From an uncultured beta proteobacterium (GTDB taxonomy: Bacteria > Pseudomonadota > Gammaproteobacteria > Burkholderiales > Burkholderiaceae): a stretch of 8,380 nt of DNA. Below the pieces are notes generated by a model. That model did not search any database. It worked only from the letters and a program-made list of their open reading frames with translations, and was not told where the DNA came from. The stretch spans positions 1 to 8,380 of the forward strand of contig CAJARE010000318.1 in NCBI GenBank assembly GCA_903944255.1. Direction: 5' to 3'. Below are positions 1 through 6,313 of this stretch, piece by piece. Both the position numbers and the translations under genes were made by a program. How positions within the stretch are numbered: position 1 is the first letter of the stretch; each line of letters starts with the position of its first letter.

Positions 1-344
1 AGACGCTGACCTAGTGGACGCTCTGGAGTATTTTCTTCCGCCCATTGACGGCCAATATCAATTAATTTGCCATACTCCACACCGCTTGGGCATGTGCTTT
101 CACAGTTGCGGCAGGTGAGACAGCGGTCTAAATGCAAACGGGTTTTTTTTGTAGGGGCTTGGCCTTCAGCAATTTGTTTGATGAGATAAATGCGACCACG
201 AGGACCATCTAACTCATCACCCAGCACTTGATATGTTGGACAGGTTGCCGTACAAAAACCACAATGAACACATTTACCCAGAATCCGGGCCGCTTCAATA
301 CCTTCGGGTGTATTTTCAAATTGAGGGGCGAGTTGAGTGTGCAT
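1..344 (-). CDS. glcF: Glycolate oxidase iron-sulfur subunit GlcF (N-terminal part, cut by window edge)
   Basis: This is the N-terminal 114 residues of the iron-sulfur subunit of glycolate oxidase; the rest lies beyond the left edge. I translated it by hand from the ATG at 344-342. Two ferredoxin-type 4Fe-4S motifs are visible: CVHCGFCTATCP (Cys25, 28, 31, 35) and CLTCRNCESTCP (Cys75, 78, 81, 85). Between them is the DGPRGRIYL segment typical of GlcF. In the family, GlcF carries electrons from the flavin subunits GlcD and GlcE towards the membrane quinone pool, and CCG-type domains follow in the part not seen here. The gene begins 8 bp after the glcE stop, so it is surely co-transcribed with glcDE. 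No clear Shine-Dalgarno precedes the ATG. The related lactate-oxidation protein LutA/LldE is less likely, because glcD and glcE are adjacent. Confidence 0.93.
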   Translation of the reverse strand, partial: MHTQLAPQFENTPEGIEAARILGKCVHCGFCTATCPTYQVLGDELDGPRGRIYLIKQIAEGQAPTKKTRLHLDRCLTCRNCESTCPSGVEYGKLIDIGRQWAEENTPERPLGQR

Positions 345-352
345 ATCAGAAC

Positions 353-1501
353 TTAAGGAAGGCGTGAGGTGGCAAATACGCCGCTTGGATCAAAGGCTGC
401 CCTAAGGCGAGTTTGGACAATTTCAAGTGCTTTAGAGTGCGCTTGCTCACTCAGTAATGTAAAGCGCTGCAAAGATGGATCAACTCCTATACCTTGTTTA
501 AAACGGCTTGCGTGACCACCATGAGCACTTGCAATTTGCTTAATGGCTGAAAAAGTCACCTCATCACCAGCAGCTTTAATCCAACGCTGTTGGCCATGCC
601 ATTCCAAAACAATTTCATTTTTTGAATTAGGAATATTTAAAGGACCGCATGCAGCTGGTAGTGCCAAGCGATAAAGTGTTTGATCAGCAGCAAGATTAGT
701 AAAGGCGTCTAATTGTTGTTCCCGCAACTCTTTCCAAAATACGTCAGCAATGTGCGGATCAACTTCATTGGTATTGATTAAAGAGCTCATTACAGGAATC
801 GCAGCTTTCACTGCAGCAGCACCTGCAAGACGAATGGTTAATTCACCATCGCTGCCTTTGCTATCACCAATCCAGCAGCTTGCCGATAGGGGTAGGGGTT
901 GACCAGCCCATTCGTTTAGTAGCTTGAGTGCTTGAGCTTGAGAAATCTGAGCGCGCAAAGTGGCGCTTGCTGCAGGCTTTGGCAATACTTTGACTGAAGC
1001 CTCCAGTAGAAGCCCAAGCGTGCCCATAGATCCTGGCAGTAATCGAGAAACATCATATCCCGCTACATTCTTCATCACTTTGCCGCCATAGCTCAGATCT
1101 TGCCCCCTGCCATCCATGATGCGAGTACCTAAAACAAAATCTCTAAAATTACCTGCGCTGATACGGCCTGGACCGGCTAGACCTGCAGCAATTGCACCAC
1201 CAAATGTGGCGTGTTCGCCAAAGTGTGGGGGTTCAAATGCGAGTACTTGATTTTTTTCTTTCAGAGCTGCTTCGATTTCTTTGAGTGGGGTACCTGCACA
1301 AGCAGTAATCACCAATTCTTCTGGTTGATATTCTAAGATTCCAGAATAAGTCCGAGCATTTAACTTAGTGTGCGAATTAGCATTGCCATACCAAGATTTG
1401 CTTCCACTGCCTTCAATAGAAAGTACAGACTGATGATTGGCAGCATTCAGAATTTGTTCTTGAAAGTCTTTTATTGCGGGATTCATATTGGCGCCAGTCA
1501 T
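353..1501 (-). CDS. glcE: Glycolate oxidase FAD-binding subunit GlcE
   Basis: This 382-residue protein is the second flavoprotein-like subunit of glycolate oxidase, which converts glycolate to glyoxylate as a GlcDEF complex at the inner membrane. It has a PCMH-type FAD-binding domain in the N-terminal half: PPHFGE (91-96), GGAIAAGLAGPGR (101-113), GKVMKNVAGYD (140-150) and GSMGTLGLL (157-165), all characteristic of GlcE. It is somewhat longer than the E. coli protein (about 350 residues). The chosen ATG overlaps the last base of the glcD stop codon (TAATG), a classic translational coupling. An alternative ATG five codons downstream (1486-1484) has no better ribosome site. glcF follows 8 bp after the stop. 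No frameshift or missing motif is seen. Confidence 0.95.
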   Translation of the reverse strand: MTGANMNPAIKDFQEQILNAANHQSVLSIEGSGSKSWYGNANSHTKLNARTYSGILEYQPEELVITACAGTPLKEIEAALKEKNQVLAFEPPHFGEHATFGGAIAAGLAGPGRISAGNFRDFVLGTRIMDGRGQDLSYGGKVMKNVAGYDVSRLLPGSMGTLGLLLEASVKVLPKPAASATLRAQISQAQALKLLNEWAGQPLPLSASCWIGDSKGSDGELTIRLAGAAAVKAAIPVMSSLINTNEVDPHIADVFWKELREQQLDAFTNLAADQTLYRLALPAACGPLNIPNSKNEIVLEWHGQQRWIKAAGDEVTFSAIKQIASAHGGHASRFKQGIGVDPSLQRFTLLSEQAHSKALEIVQTRLRAAFDPSGVFATSRLP

Positions 1502-2997
1502 TAGAAGCGCTCTAATTCGGGGTGAGGCAACTTGCCACCACTGATGCGCATGCGCCCATATTCTGCACAGCGACTTAAAGTGGGAATCGCTTTATCTGGA
1601 TTGAGTAATTTTGCTGGATCAAAGGCACTCTTCACACCCCAGAAAGATTCTCGTTCACCTTCGCCAAATTGAATGCACATAGAATTAATCTTTTCGATAC
1701 CAACACCATGTTCTCCGGTGATGGTTCCACCGAGCTCAACGCAGGCCTCTAAGATTTCAGTACCAAATTCCTCTGCGCGGTGCCATTCATCTGGATCTGC
1801 ACCATTAAATAAAATAAGGGGATGCATATTGCCATCACCTGCATGAAAAACATTTAAGCAACCCAAGCCATATTTAGTTTCCATACCTCGGATACGCTTT
1901 AATAAAGTAGCAATATGTCTGCGAGGTATAGTGCCATCCATACAGTAATAGTCAGCTGCGATTCGACCTGCAGCAGGGAATGCATTTTTACGACCACTCC
2001 AAAACTTGAGTCGTTCAGATTCGTCTTGAGAGATCTTGATACCGCTGGCGCCGGATTCTTCTAGGACCTTAGTCATACGTGCAATCTCTTCAGCCACTTC
2101 TTCAAAAGTGCCATCAGACTCGCAAAGCAAAATGGCTTCTGCCTCAAGATCATACCCAGCATGGACAAACTCTTCTACTGCACGGGTTGTTGCCTTATCC
2201 ATCATTTCTAAGCCAGCAGGAATGATGCCAGCAGCAATGATGTCAGCTACGGCATTACCCCCTTTTTCAATATCATCAAAACTAGCCATAATCACCCGCG
2301 CTAACTTGGGCTTGGCAACCAATTTAACGGTGACTTCAGTTACCACTGCCAACATTCCTTCGCTACCCATCACGATGGCAAGCAAATCTAATCCGGGAGA
2401 GTCAGGAGCTAAGCTACCAAATTCGACTATTTCACCATTCATCAAAACACCACGCACACGTAAAACATTATGCAAGGTCAAACCATATTTAAGGCAATGC
2501 ACGCCACCAGAGTTTTCATTGACGTTGCCACCAATCGAGCAGGCAATTTGTGAAGACGGATCGGGAGCGTAATAAAGACCAAGATGAGCAACTGCTTCTG
2601 AGATGGCAAGATTGCGAACGCCAGGTTGCACTACTGCAGTGCGCGTAAATGGATCAATGCTGATTATTTTCTTGAGTTTGGCTAAAGAGAGGACTAAACC
2701 TTGAGAAATCGGCATTGCGCCACCAGAAAGACCAGTTCCTGATCCGCGGGGTACCACTGGAATTTGCATATCAAAGCAAATCTTCAGAATTTGAGCTACT
2801 TGCTCTTCTGTTTCAGGCAAAGCTACTGCTAGAGGCATGCGGCGATATGCTGCTAACCCATCGCATTCATAGGGAATTGTGTCCTCAGGCTCCCACAGCA
2901 GGGCATGCTCTGGCAGGATAGGGCGTAAAGCAGAAACGAGTTTGGACTGAAGCGCACTGATGGCAGCGATATCGGGGGGCGGGGTCACCATATTCAT
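1501..2997 (-). CDS. glcD: Glycolate oxidase flavoprotein subunit GlcD
   Basis: This 498-residue protein, almost exactly the length of E. coli GlcD, is the main FAD subunit that oxidises glycolate (and in the family sometimes D-lactate) to the 2-oxo acid. The N-terminal PCMH FAD-binding domain shows PRGSGTGLSGGA (83-94), GGNVNENSGGVHCLKYG (156-172) and GSEGMLAVVTE (211-221). The C-terminal FAD-oxidase domain shows HAGDGNMHP (385-393) and GEHGVGIEK (428-436), which contribute flavin and substrate contacts in this family. It is the first gene of the visible glcDEF run and diverges from the adenosyltransferase gene with only 35 bp between them. The start is the ATG at 2997-2995; a second in-frame ATG lies two codons on. 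Neither has a good Shine-Dalgarno, but a TAAAAT box ends 6 nt upstream of the first. D-lactate dehydrogenase is the main alternative, made unlikely by adjacent glcE and glcF. Confidence 0.95.
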   Translation of the reverse strand: MNMVTPPPDIAAISALQSKLVSALRPILPEHALLWEPEDTIPYECDGLAAYRRMPLAVALPETEEQVAQILKICFDMQIPVVPRGSGTGLSGGAMPISQGLVLSLAKLKKIISIDPFTRTAVVQPGVRNLAISEAVAHLGLYYAPDPSSQIACSIGGNVNENSGGVHCLKYGLTLHNVLRVRGVLMNGEIVEFGSLAPDSPGLDLLAIVMGSEGMLAVVTEVTVKLVAKPKLARVIMASFDDIEKGGNAVADIIAAGIIPAGLEMMDKATTRAVEEFVHAGYDLEAEAILLCESDGTFEEVAEEIARMTKVLEESGASGIKISQDESERLKFWSGRKNAFPAAGRIAADYYCMDGTIPRRHIATLLKRIRGMETKYGLGCLNVFHAGDGNMHPLILFNGADPDEWHRAEEFGTEILEACVELGGTITGEHGVGIEKINSMCIQFGEGERESFWGVKSAFDPAKLLNPDKAIPTLSRCAEYGRMRISGGKLPHPELERF

Positions 2998-3003
2998 AAG
3001 AAC

Positions 3004-3009
3004 ATTTTA
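3004..3009 (-). promoter_or_regulatory. Candidate -10 box for glcD
   Basis: On the minus strand this reads TAAAAT, one mismatch from TATAAT, and ends 6 nt before the glcD ATG, so transcription would start at or next to the start codon. No convincing -35 is found at 15-19 nt. A competing arrangement is TTGATA (3051-3046) with a 17-nt spacer to the poor hexamer TTAATT (3028-3023), which would give a leader of about 20 nt. The call is inference from sequence only. Confidence 0.35.
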
Positions 3010-3019
3010 GCCACTTACC

Positions 3020-3025
3020 TATAAT
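3020..3025 (+). promoter_or_regulatory. Candidate -10 box for the cobalamin adenosyltransferase gene
   Basis: This is a perfect TATAAT on the plus strand, 7 nt before the ATG at 3033. With normal spacing the first transcribed base would be the A of the start codon or the base before it. The sequence between box and ATG holds no Shine-Dalgarno. The -35 region, which lies at the start of glcD, is poor (best is AGAACA at a 15-nt spacing). The promoter therefore overlaps the divergent glcD start region. Confidence 0.5.
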
Positions 3026-3032
3026 TAAGCTC

Positions 3033-3602
3033 ATGGGAAATCGATTATCAAAAATAGCCACCAGAACTGGTGATTCAGGCATGACCGGTCTAGGTGACGG
3101 AAGTCGCGTAGAAAAGGACCATTTGCGGATTTGCGCTATGGGGGACGTCGATGAGTTGAATTCTGAAATCGGCGTTTTGATGACCGAACAGATCCCTGAA
3201 AGCATTGCCCCAGAGTTACAAGAGCTGTTTTTGCAGATCCAGCATGATTTATTTGATTTGGGTGGTGAGCTTTGTATTCCGAATTACAAGCTCCTCAAAC
3301 CTGAGCATGTTGCCCAATTAGATGTCTGGCTCGAAAAGTACAACAAGCAACTACCTCCACTAACTGAATTTATTTTGCCCGGAGGAACTCGAGCTGCAGC
3401 GCAAGCTCACGTTTGCCGAACAGTGTGCAGAAGAGCTGAACGTTCGATTGTTCGTTTGGGTTGGGCTGAGCCCTTATATGATTCTCCACGTCAGTATGTC
3501 AATCGCCTCTCAGATTTACTATTTGTTTTATCACGCATACTAAATCGTGCTGCAGGTGGTAGCGATGTACTGTGGAAGCATGAAAAAAAAGAGACTAAAT
3601 AA
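3033..3602 (+). CDS. pduO: PduO-type ATP:cob(I)alamin adenosyltransferase
   Basis: This 189-residue protein transfers the 5'-deoxyadenosyl group of ATP to cob(I)alamin, giving adenosylcobalamin (coenzyme B12), in the cytoplasm. The fold in this family is a trimeric four-helix bundle. Diagnostic segments are the N-terminal ATP-binding loop TRTGDSGMTGLGDGSR (10-25), GDVDELNS (37-44), LPGG (116-119), CRTVCRRAER (128-137) and NRLSDLLFVLSR (157-168). The length is normal for the family. The start is supported by the MGNRLSKIATRTGD opening, the usual N-terminus of bacterial relatives, so the ATG is right even though no ribosome site precedes it. It stands alone on the plus strand, diverging from glcD and converging on aroG. 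The lysine-rich tail (HEKKETK) is encoded by the left arm of a terminator hairpin. No B12 riboswitch fits in the 35-bp upstream gap, and no B12-dependent enzyme is nearby. It is unrelated to the CobA/BtuR and EutT types. Confidence 0.95.
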   Translation: MGNRLSKIATRTGDSGMTGLGDGSRVEKDHLRICAMGDVDELNSEIGVLMTEQIPESIAPELQELFLQIQHDLFDLGGELCIPNYKLLKPEHVAQLDVWLEKYNKQLPPLTEFILPGGTRAAAQAHVCRTVCRRAERSIVRLGWAEPLYDSPRQYVNRLSDLLFVLSRILNRAAGGSDVLWKHEKKETK

Positions 3603-3615
3603 GTTAGTCTCTTTT
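3583..3615 (-). terminator. Intrinsic terminator of aroG, possibly acting in both directions
   Basis: A perfect 12-bp inverted repeat has arms 3587-3598 (AAAAGAGACTAA) and 3604-3615 (TTAGTCTCTTTT) with a 5-nt loop. On the minus strand it lies 22 bp past the aroG stop and ends in eight T residues (complement of 3583-3590), the form of a rho-independent terminator. On the plus strand the right arm ends in four T residues, so it may also stop the adenosyltransferase transcript, more weakly. The stop codon of that gene (TAA, 3600-3602) sits in the loop. The stem is AT-rich with three GC pairs, so efficiency is uncertain. Confidence 0.75.
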
Positions 3616-3637
3616 CCGGTACCCACCCATTCATTTT

Positions 3638-4768
3638 TTAGGGCTTACTTTTTTTACTTCTACGCTTCTTCACAGCAGCAGCAAGACGCTCAAGCACTTT
3701 TACTGAGTCATCCCAGTTAATGCACGCATCAGTAATGCTCTTGCCGTACTCTAGTTTGGCAGGGTCATCTTTTCCAGGCGTGAATTTTTGTGCACCATCA
3801 TGAAGATGACTTTCGACCATGACGCCAAAAATTTGGTGCGATCCAGACTCAATTTGCTCAGCAATATTCTCAGCAACAATGATCTGACGCTCATGCTTTT
3901 TACTAGAGTTTGCATGAGACAAGTCCACCATTAAACCAGCTGGAAGCTTGGCGGCTGCAAGCTCTGCGCAAGCGGTTTGGACATACTGCGCTTCATAGTT
4001 AGGCTCTTTACCGCCACGCAAAATGACGTGACAGTCTTTATTACCTTTGGTTTCCACCACAGAGACTTGACCATTCTTATGAATGGAAAGAAAGTGATGC
4101 GGCATACCTGCAGCTTGGATTGCATCTGTTGCAATTTTGATATTGCCATCAGTGCCATTTTTAAAACCAATCGGTGCTGATAAACCAGATGCTAGTTCAC
4201 GATGCACTTGGCTTTCGGTTGTCCGAGCACCAATAGCGCCCCACGAAATCAGATCAGCAATATATTGTGGAGAAATCACATCAAGGAATTCACTACCAGC
4301 TGGCATACCAATACGATTAATTTCCATCAGGACTTGGCGGGCAAGACGAAGACCTTCTTCGATGCGATAACTCTCATCTAAATAGGGGTCATTGATTAAA
4401 CCCTTCCAACCAACAGTGGTGCGTGGCTTTTCAAAATACACCCGCATCACAATTTCTAATTCTCCAGCAAAACGCTTACGCTCTGCTAAGAGGCGATGAC
4501 AGTATTCCAATGCTGCTCTTGGGTCATGAATCGAGCAGGGACCAATGATGACGAGTAAACGATCATCTTTGCCATGAATGATGTCCCGAATCTTCTTACG
4601 GGTTTTACTAATCAGCGCTTCTGTTGGAGTGCCTGAAATAGGAAAAAAACGAATCAAGTGCTCTGGCGGAGGCAGAATAGAAATATTGTGAATACGTTGA
4701 TCGTCGGTATCCGACGTCTTATCAACGGCGGAGTACCAATTGGCGGGATTAGTGTTTTGTTGGCTCAT
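3638..4768 (-). CDS. aroG: 3-deoxy-7-phosphoheptulonate (DAHP) synthase, class I
   Basis: This 376-residue protein condenses phosphoenolpyruvate with erythrose 4-phosphate to DAHP, the first step of the shikimate pathway to aromatic amino acids. Family blocks are IIGPCSIHD (74-82), MRVYFEKPRTTVGWKG (108-123), GAIGARTTESQVHRE (177-191), FKNGTDG (202-208), LRGGKEPNY (250-258), DLSHANSSK (282-290), MVESHL (317-322) and YGKSITDACI (341-350). By alignment from memory to E. coli AroG the metal ligands are Cys78, His285, Glu319 and Asp347. The first three keep the E. coli spacing exactly; four extra residues lie between Glu319 and Asp347. Effector-pocket positions (Asp163, Pro167, Ser197, Ser228) match the E. 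coli residues, so feedback inhibition is likely, but Phe, Tyr or Trp specificity cannot be called; aroF or aroH are equally possible names. The tail is lysine and arginine rich. It follows tldD by 30 bp and has a candidate promoter of its own. Confidence 0.95.
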   Translation of the reverse strand: MSQQNTNPANWYSAVDKTSDTDDQRIHNISILPPPEHLIRFFPISGTPTEALISKTRKKIRDIIHGKDDRLLVIIGPCSIHDPRAALEYCHRLLAERKRFAGELEIVMRVYFEKPRTTVGWKGLINDPYLDESYRIEEGLRLARQVLMEINRIGMPAGSEFLDVISPQYIADLISWGAIGARTTESQVHRELASGLSAPIGFKNGTDGNIKIATDAIQAAGMPHHFLSIHKNGQVSVVETKGNKDCHVILRGGKEPNYEAQYVQTACAELAAAKLPAGLMVDLSHANSSKKHERQIIVAENIAEQIESGSHQIFGVMVESHLHDGAQKFTPGKDDPAKLEYGKSITDACINWDDSVKVLERLAAAVKKRRSKKSKP

Positions 4769-4786
4769 ACGGCTATTTTAAGCCGT
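4769..4786. repeat. Inverted repeat flanking the candidate aroG -10 box
   Basis: Perfect 6-bp arms, ACGGCT (4769-4774) and AGCCGT (4781-4786), flank a 6-bp centre that reads TAAAAT on the minus strand. The repeat directly abuts the aroG ATG. It could be an operator over the promoter or, in read-through mRNA from tldD, a small hairpin next to the start codon. It lacks a T tract, so it is not a terminator. Arms of this length can arise by chance. Confidence 0.45.
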
Positions 4787-4802
4787 AATTGGGCGATATC
4801 AG
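4775..4802 (-). promoter_or_regulatory. Candidate aroG promoter
   Basis: On the minus strand CTGATA (4802-4797, four of six matches to the -35 consensus) is separated by 16 nt from TAAAAT (4780-4775, five of six matches to the -10 consensus). The -35 overlaps the TGA stop of tldD. The -10 ends 6 nt before the aroG ATG, so the transcript would be leaderless; no Shine-Dalgarno is present in the 30-bp gap. The other option is simple read-through from the yhdP-tldD run. Confidence 0.45.
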
Positions 4803-6289
4803 GCAGTTCCGCCCACTGTAAGGCTGTCAATCCTTAGGGTAGGCTGGCCAACACCCACTGGAACGCTCTGCCCCTCCTTGCCGCAAACCCCCACGCCGCC
4901 GTCTAATTTGAGGTCATTGCCGATCATGGAAACCTGTTTTAGGGACTCTGGCCCACTGCCAATGATGGTGGCCCCTTTGACTGGATACTGAATTTTTCCG
5001 TTTTCTACCCAATAGGCTTCAGATGCAGAAAAAACAAATTTTCCGCTGGTGATGTCCACCTGACCACCCCCAAAATTGACCGCATAAAGACCCTTCTTAA
5101 TGCTAGCAATAATTTCTTGTGGATCATCTTTGCCGGCCAACATATAGGTATTGGTCATGCGTGGCATCGGTAATGAAGCAAAACTTTCTCGGCGACCATT
5201 GCCCGTAAGTGGCATCTTCATTAGGCGCGCGTTCAGACTGTCTTGAATATAGCCTTTCAAAATACCATCTTCAATTAAGGTGGTGCATTGGGTGGGCGTG
5301 CCTTCATCATCAATATTGAGCGAGCCTCTTCGGCCTGAGAGCGTGCCATCATCCACTACAGTGACGCCCTTAGCTGCCACGCGTTGACCAATGCGTCCGG
5401 CAAAAGCGGAAGAACCCTTGCGATTGAAGTCACCCTCCAGACCATGACCAACTGCCTCGTGGAGTAAGACGCCTGGCCAACCTGGACCCATGACTACGGT
5501 CATCGGTCCAGCAGGAGCAGGTCGTGAATCTAAGTTCGTTAGGGCACCATCTACTGCTTCATCAACATAACGATTGATGAGTGCAGCATCAAAGTATTGA
5601 TAATCATGACGCGCTCCGCCACCAGAGGAGCCAGATTCACGCCGACCGTTTTGTTCAGCAATAACATGAACTGAGACGCGGACTAATGGACGAATGTCAG
5701 CAGCAAGCAATCCATCAGCACGCACAACTAAGACCACATCAAATTCACCAGCCAAACTTGCCATCACTTGAATAATCCGAGGATCACGCGCTTTTGCACG
5801 TCGCTCAATGCTTTCAAGAAGCGCAATCTTTTCTTTGGGTTGCAAAGAGTCTAGAGGATTAATATCGGAATAGAGTTTATTAGAGAGGGGATGAAAGTGT
5901 TTGCTAGCAAGAGCTTGTTTGCCACCTTCTGGTCCAATAACGCGCGTTGCCTTCGCCGCTTTATTGAGTGCCTCTAGATTAATTTCATCAGAATAAGCAA
6001 AGGCTGTCTTATCACCATAGATTGCACGTACGCCAACGCCTTGATCAATATTGAAGCTACCAGATTTCACAATGCCTTCTTCAAGGCTCCAGCTTTCGCT
6101 ACGAGTATGTTGAAAGTAAAGATCGGCATCGTCTAGGCGATGTGTAAACATATCGCCAAAAGTGCGATGAAGATCTTGTTCTGTGAGTCCTGTGGGTTCC
6201 AGCAAAATTGATTTTGCTACTTTCAGGAGATCAGCTTGTTTTTTAGCTTTGGTCCAGTGATTTGGAAATAGTGCTTCTGGTGCATTCAT
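4799..6289 (-). CDS. tldD: Metalloprotease TldD
   Basis: This 496-residue protein is the zinc protease subunit of the TldD/TldE (PmbA) complex. In E. coli the complex matures microcin B17, degrades the antitoxin CcdA and cleaves unfolded peptides in the cytoplasm. The metal-binding motif HEAVGH (277-282, HExxxH) is present with the surrounding GVLLHEAVGHGLEGDF block, and the third ligand is probably Cys469 in the GVCGKEGQSVPVG segment. The N-terminal block ESWSLEEGIVKSGSF (65-79) and NIDQGVGVRA (80-89) are also standard for TldD and separate it from TldE, which lacks the zinc motif. The length is slightly over that of E. coli TldD (481). It starts 24 bp after the amidase stop; only a weak GAAAGA precedes the ATG. 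Its usual partner tldE/pmbA is not in this window. Confidence 0.95.
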   Translation of the reverse strand: MNAPEALFPNHWTKAKKQADLLKVAKSILLEPTGLTEQDLHRTFGDMFTHRLDDADLYFQHTRSESWSLEEGIVKSGSFNIDQGVGVRAIYGDKTAFAYSDEINLEALNKAAKATRVIGPEGGKQALASKHFHPLSNKLYSDINPLDSLQPKEKIALLESIERRAKARDPRIIQVMASLAGEFDVVLVVRADGLLAADIRPLVRVSVHVIAEQNGRRESGSSGGGARHDYQYFDAALINRYVDEAVDGALTNLDSRPAPAGPMTVVMGPGWPGVLLHEAVGHGLEGDFNRKGSSAFAGRIGQRVAAKGVTVVDDGTLSGRRGSLNIDDEGTPTQCTTLIEDGILKGYIQDSLNARLMKMPLTGNGRRESFASLPMPRMTNTYMLAGKDDPQEIIASIKKGLYAVNFGGGQVDITSGKFVFSASEAYWVENGKIQYPVKGATIIGSGPESLKQVSMIGNDLKLDGGVGVCGKEGQSVPVGVGQPTLRIDSLTVGGTA

Positions 6290-6313
6290 TGATTGGAAAA
6301 ATCTTTCGGTGAT

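Noticed and set aside
143..150. Run of eight T (A8 in the coding strand of glcF) as a phase-variation or frameshift site
   Set aside because: The frame is intact on both sides with the expected cysteine motifs, and a run of eight is short for phase variation. No alternative product is evident.
2036..2572. 178-residue open frame on the plus strand inside glcD
   Set aside because: It is antisense to a well-conserved part of glcD, the peptide is Ser/Ala/Thr rich with no recognisable domain, and there is no ribosome site. It is a shadow of glcD codon use.
2998..3032. Cobalamin riboswitch upstream of the adenosyltransferase
   Set aside because: The whole gap is 35 bp, far too short for a B12 riboswitch, and no B12-box sequence is present.
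2885..3205. 106-residue minus-strand open frame spanning the glcD start and the adenosyltransferase start
   Set aside because: It overlaps two strongly supported genes in other frames and its peptide resembles no family I know.
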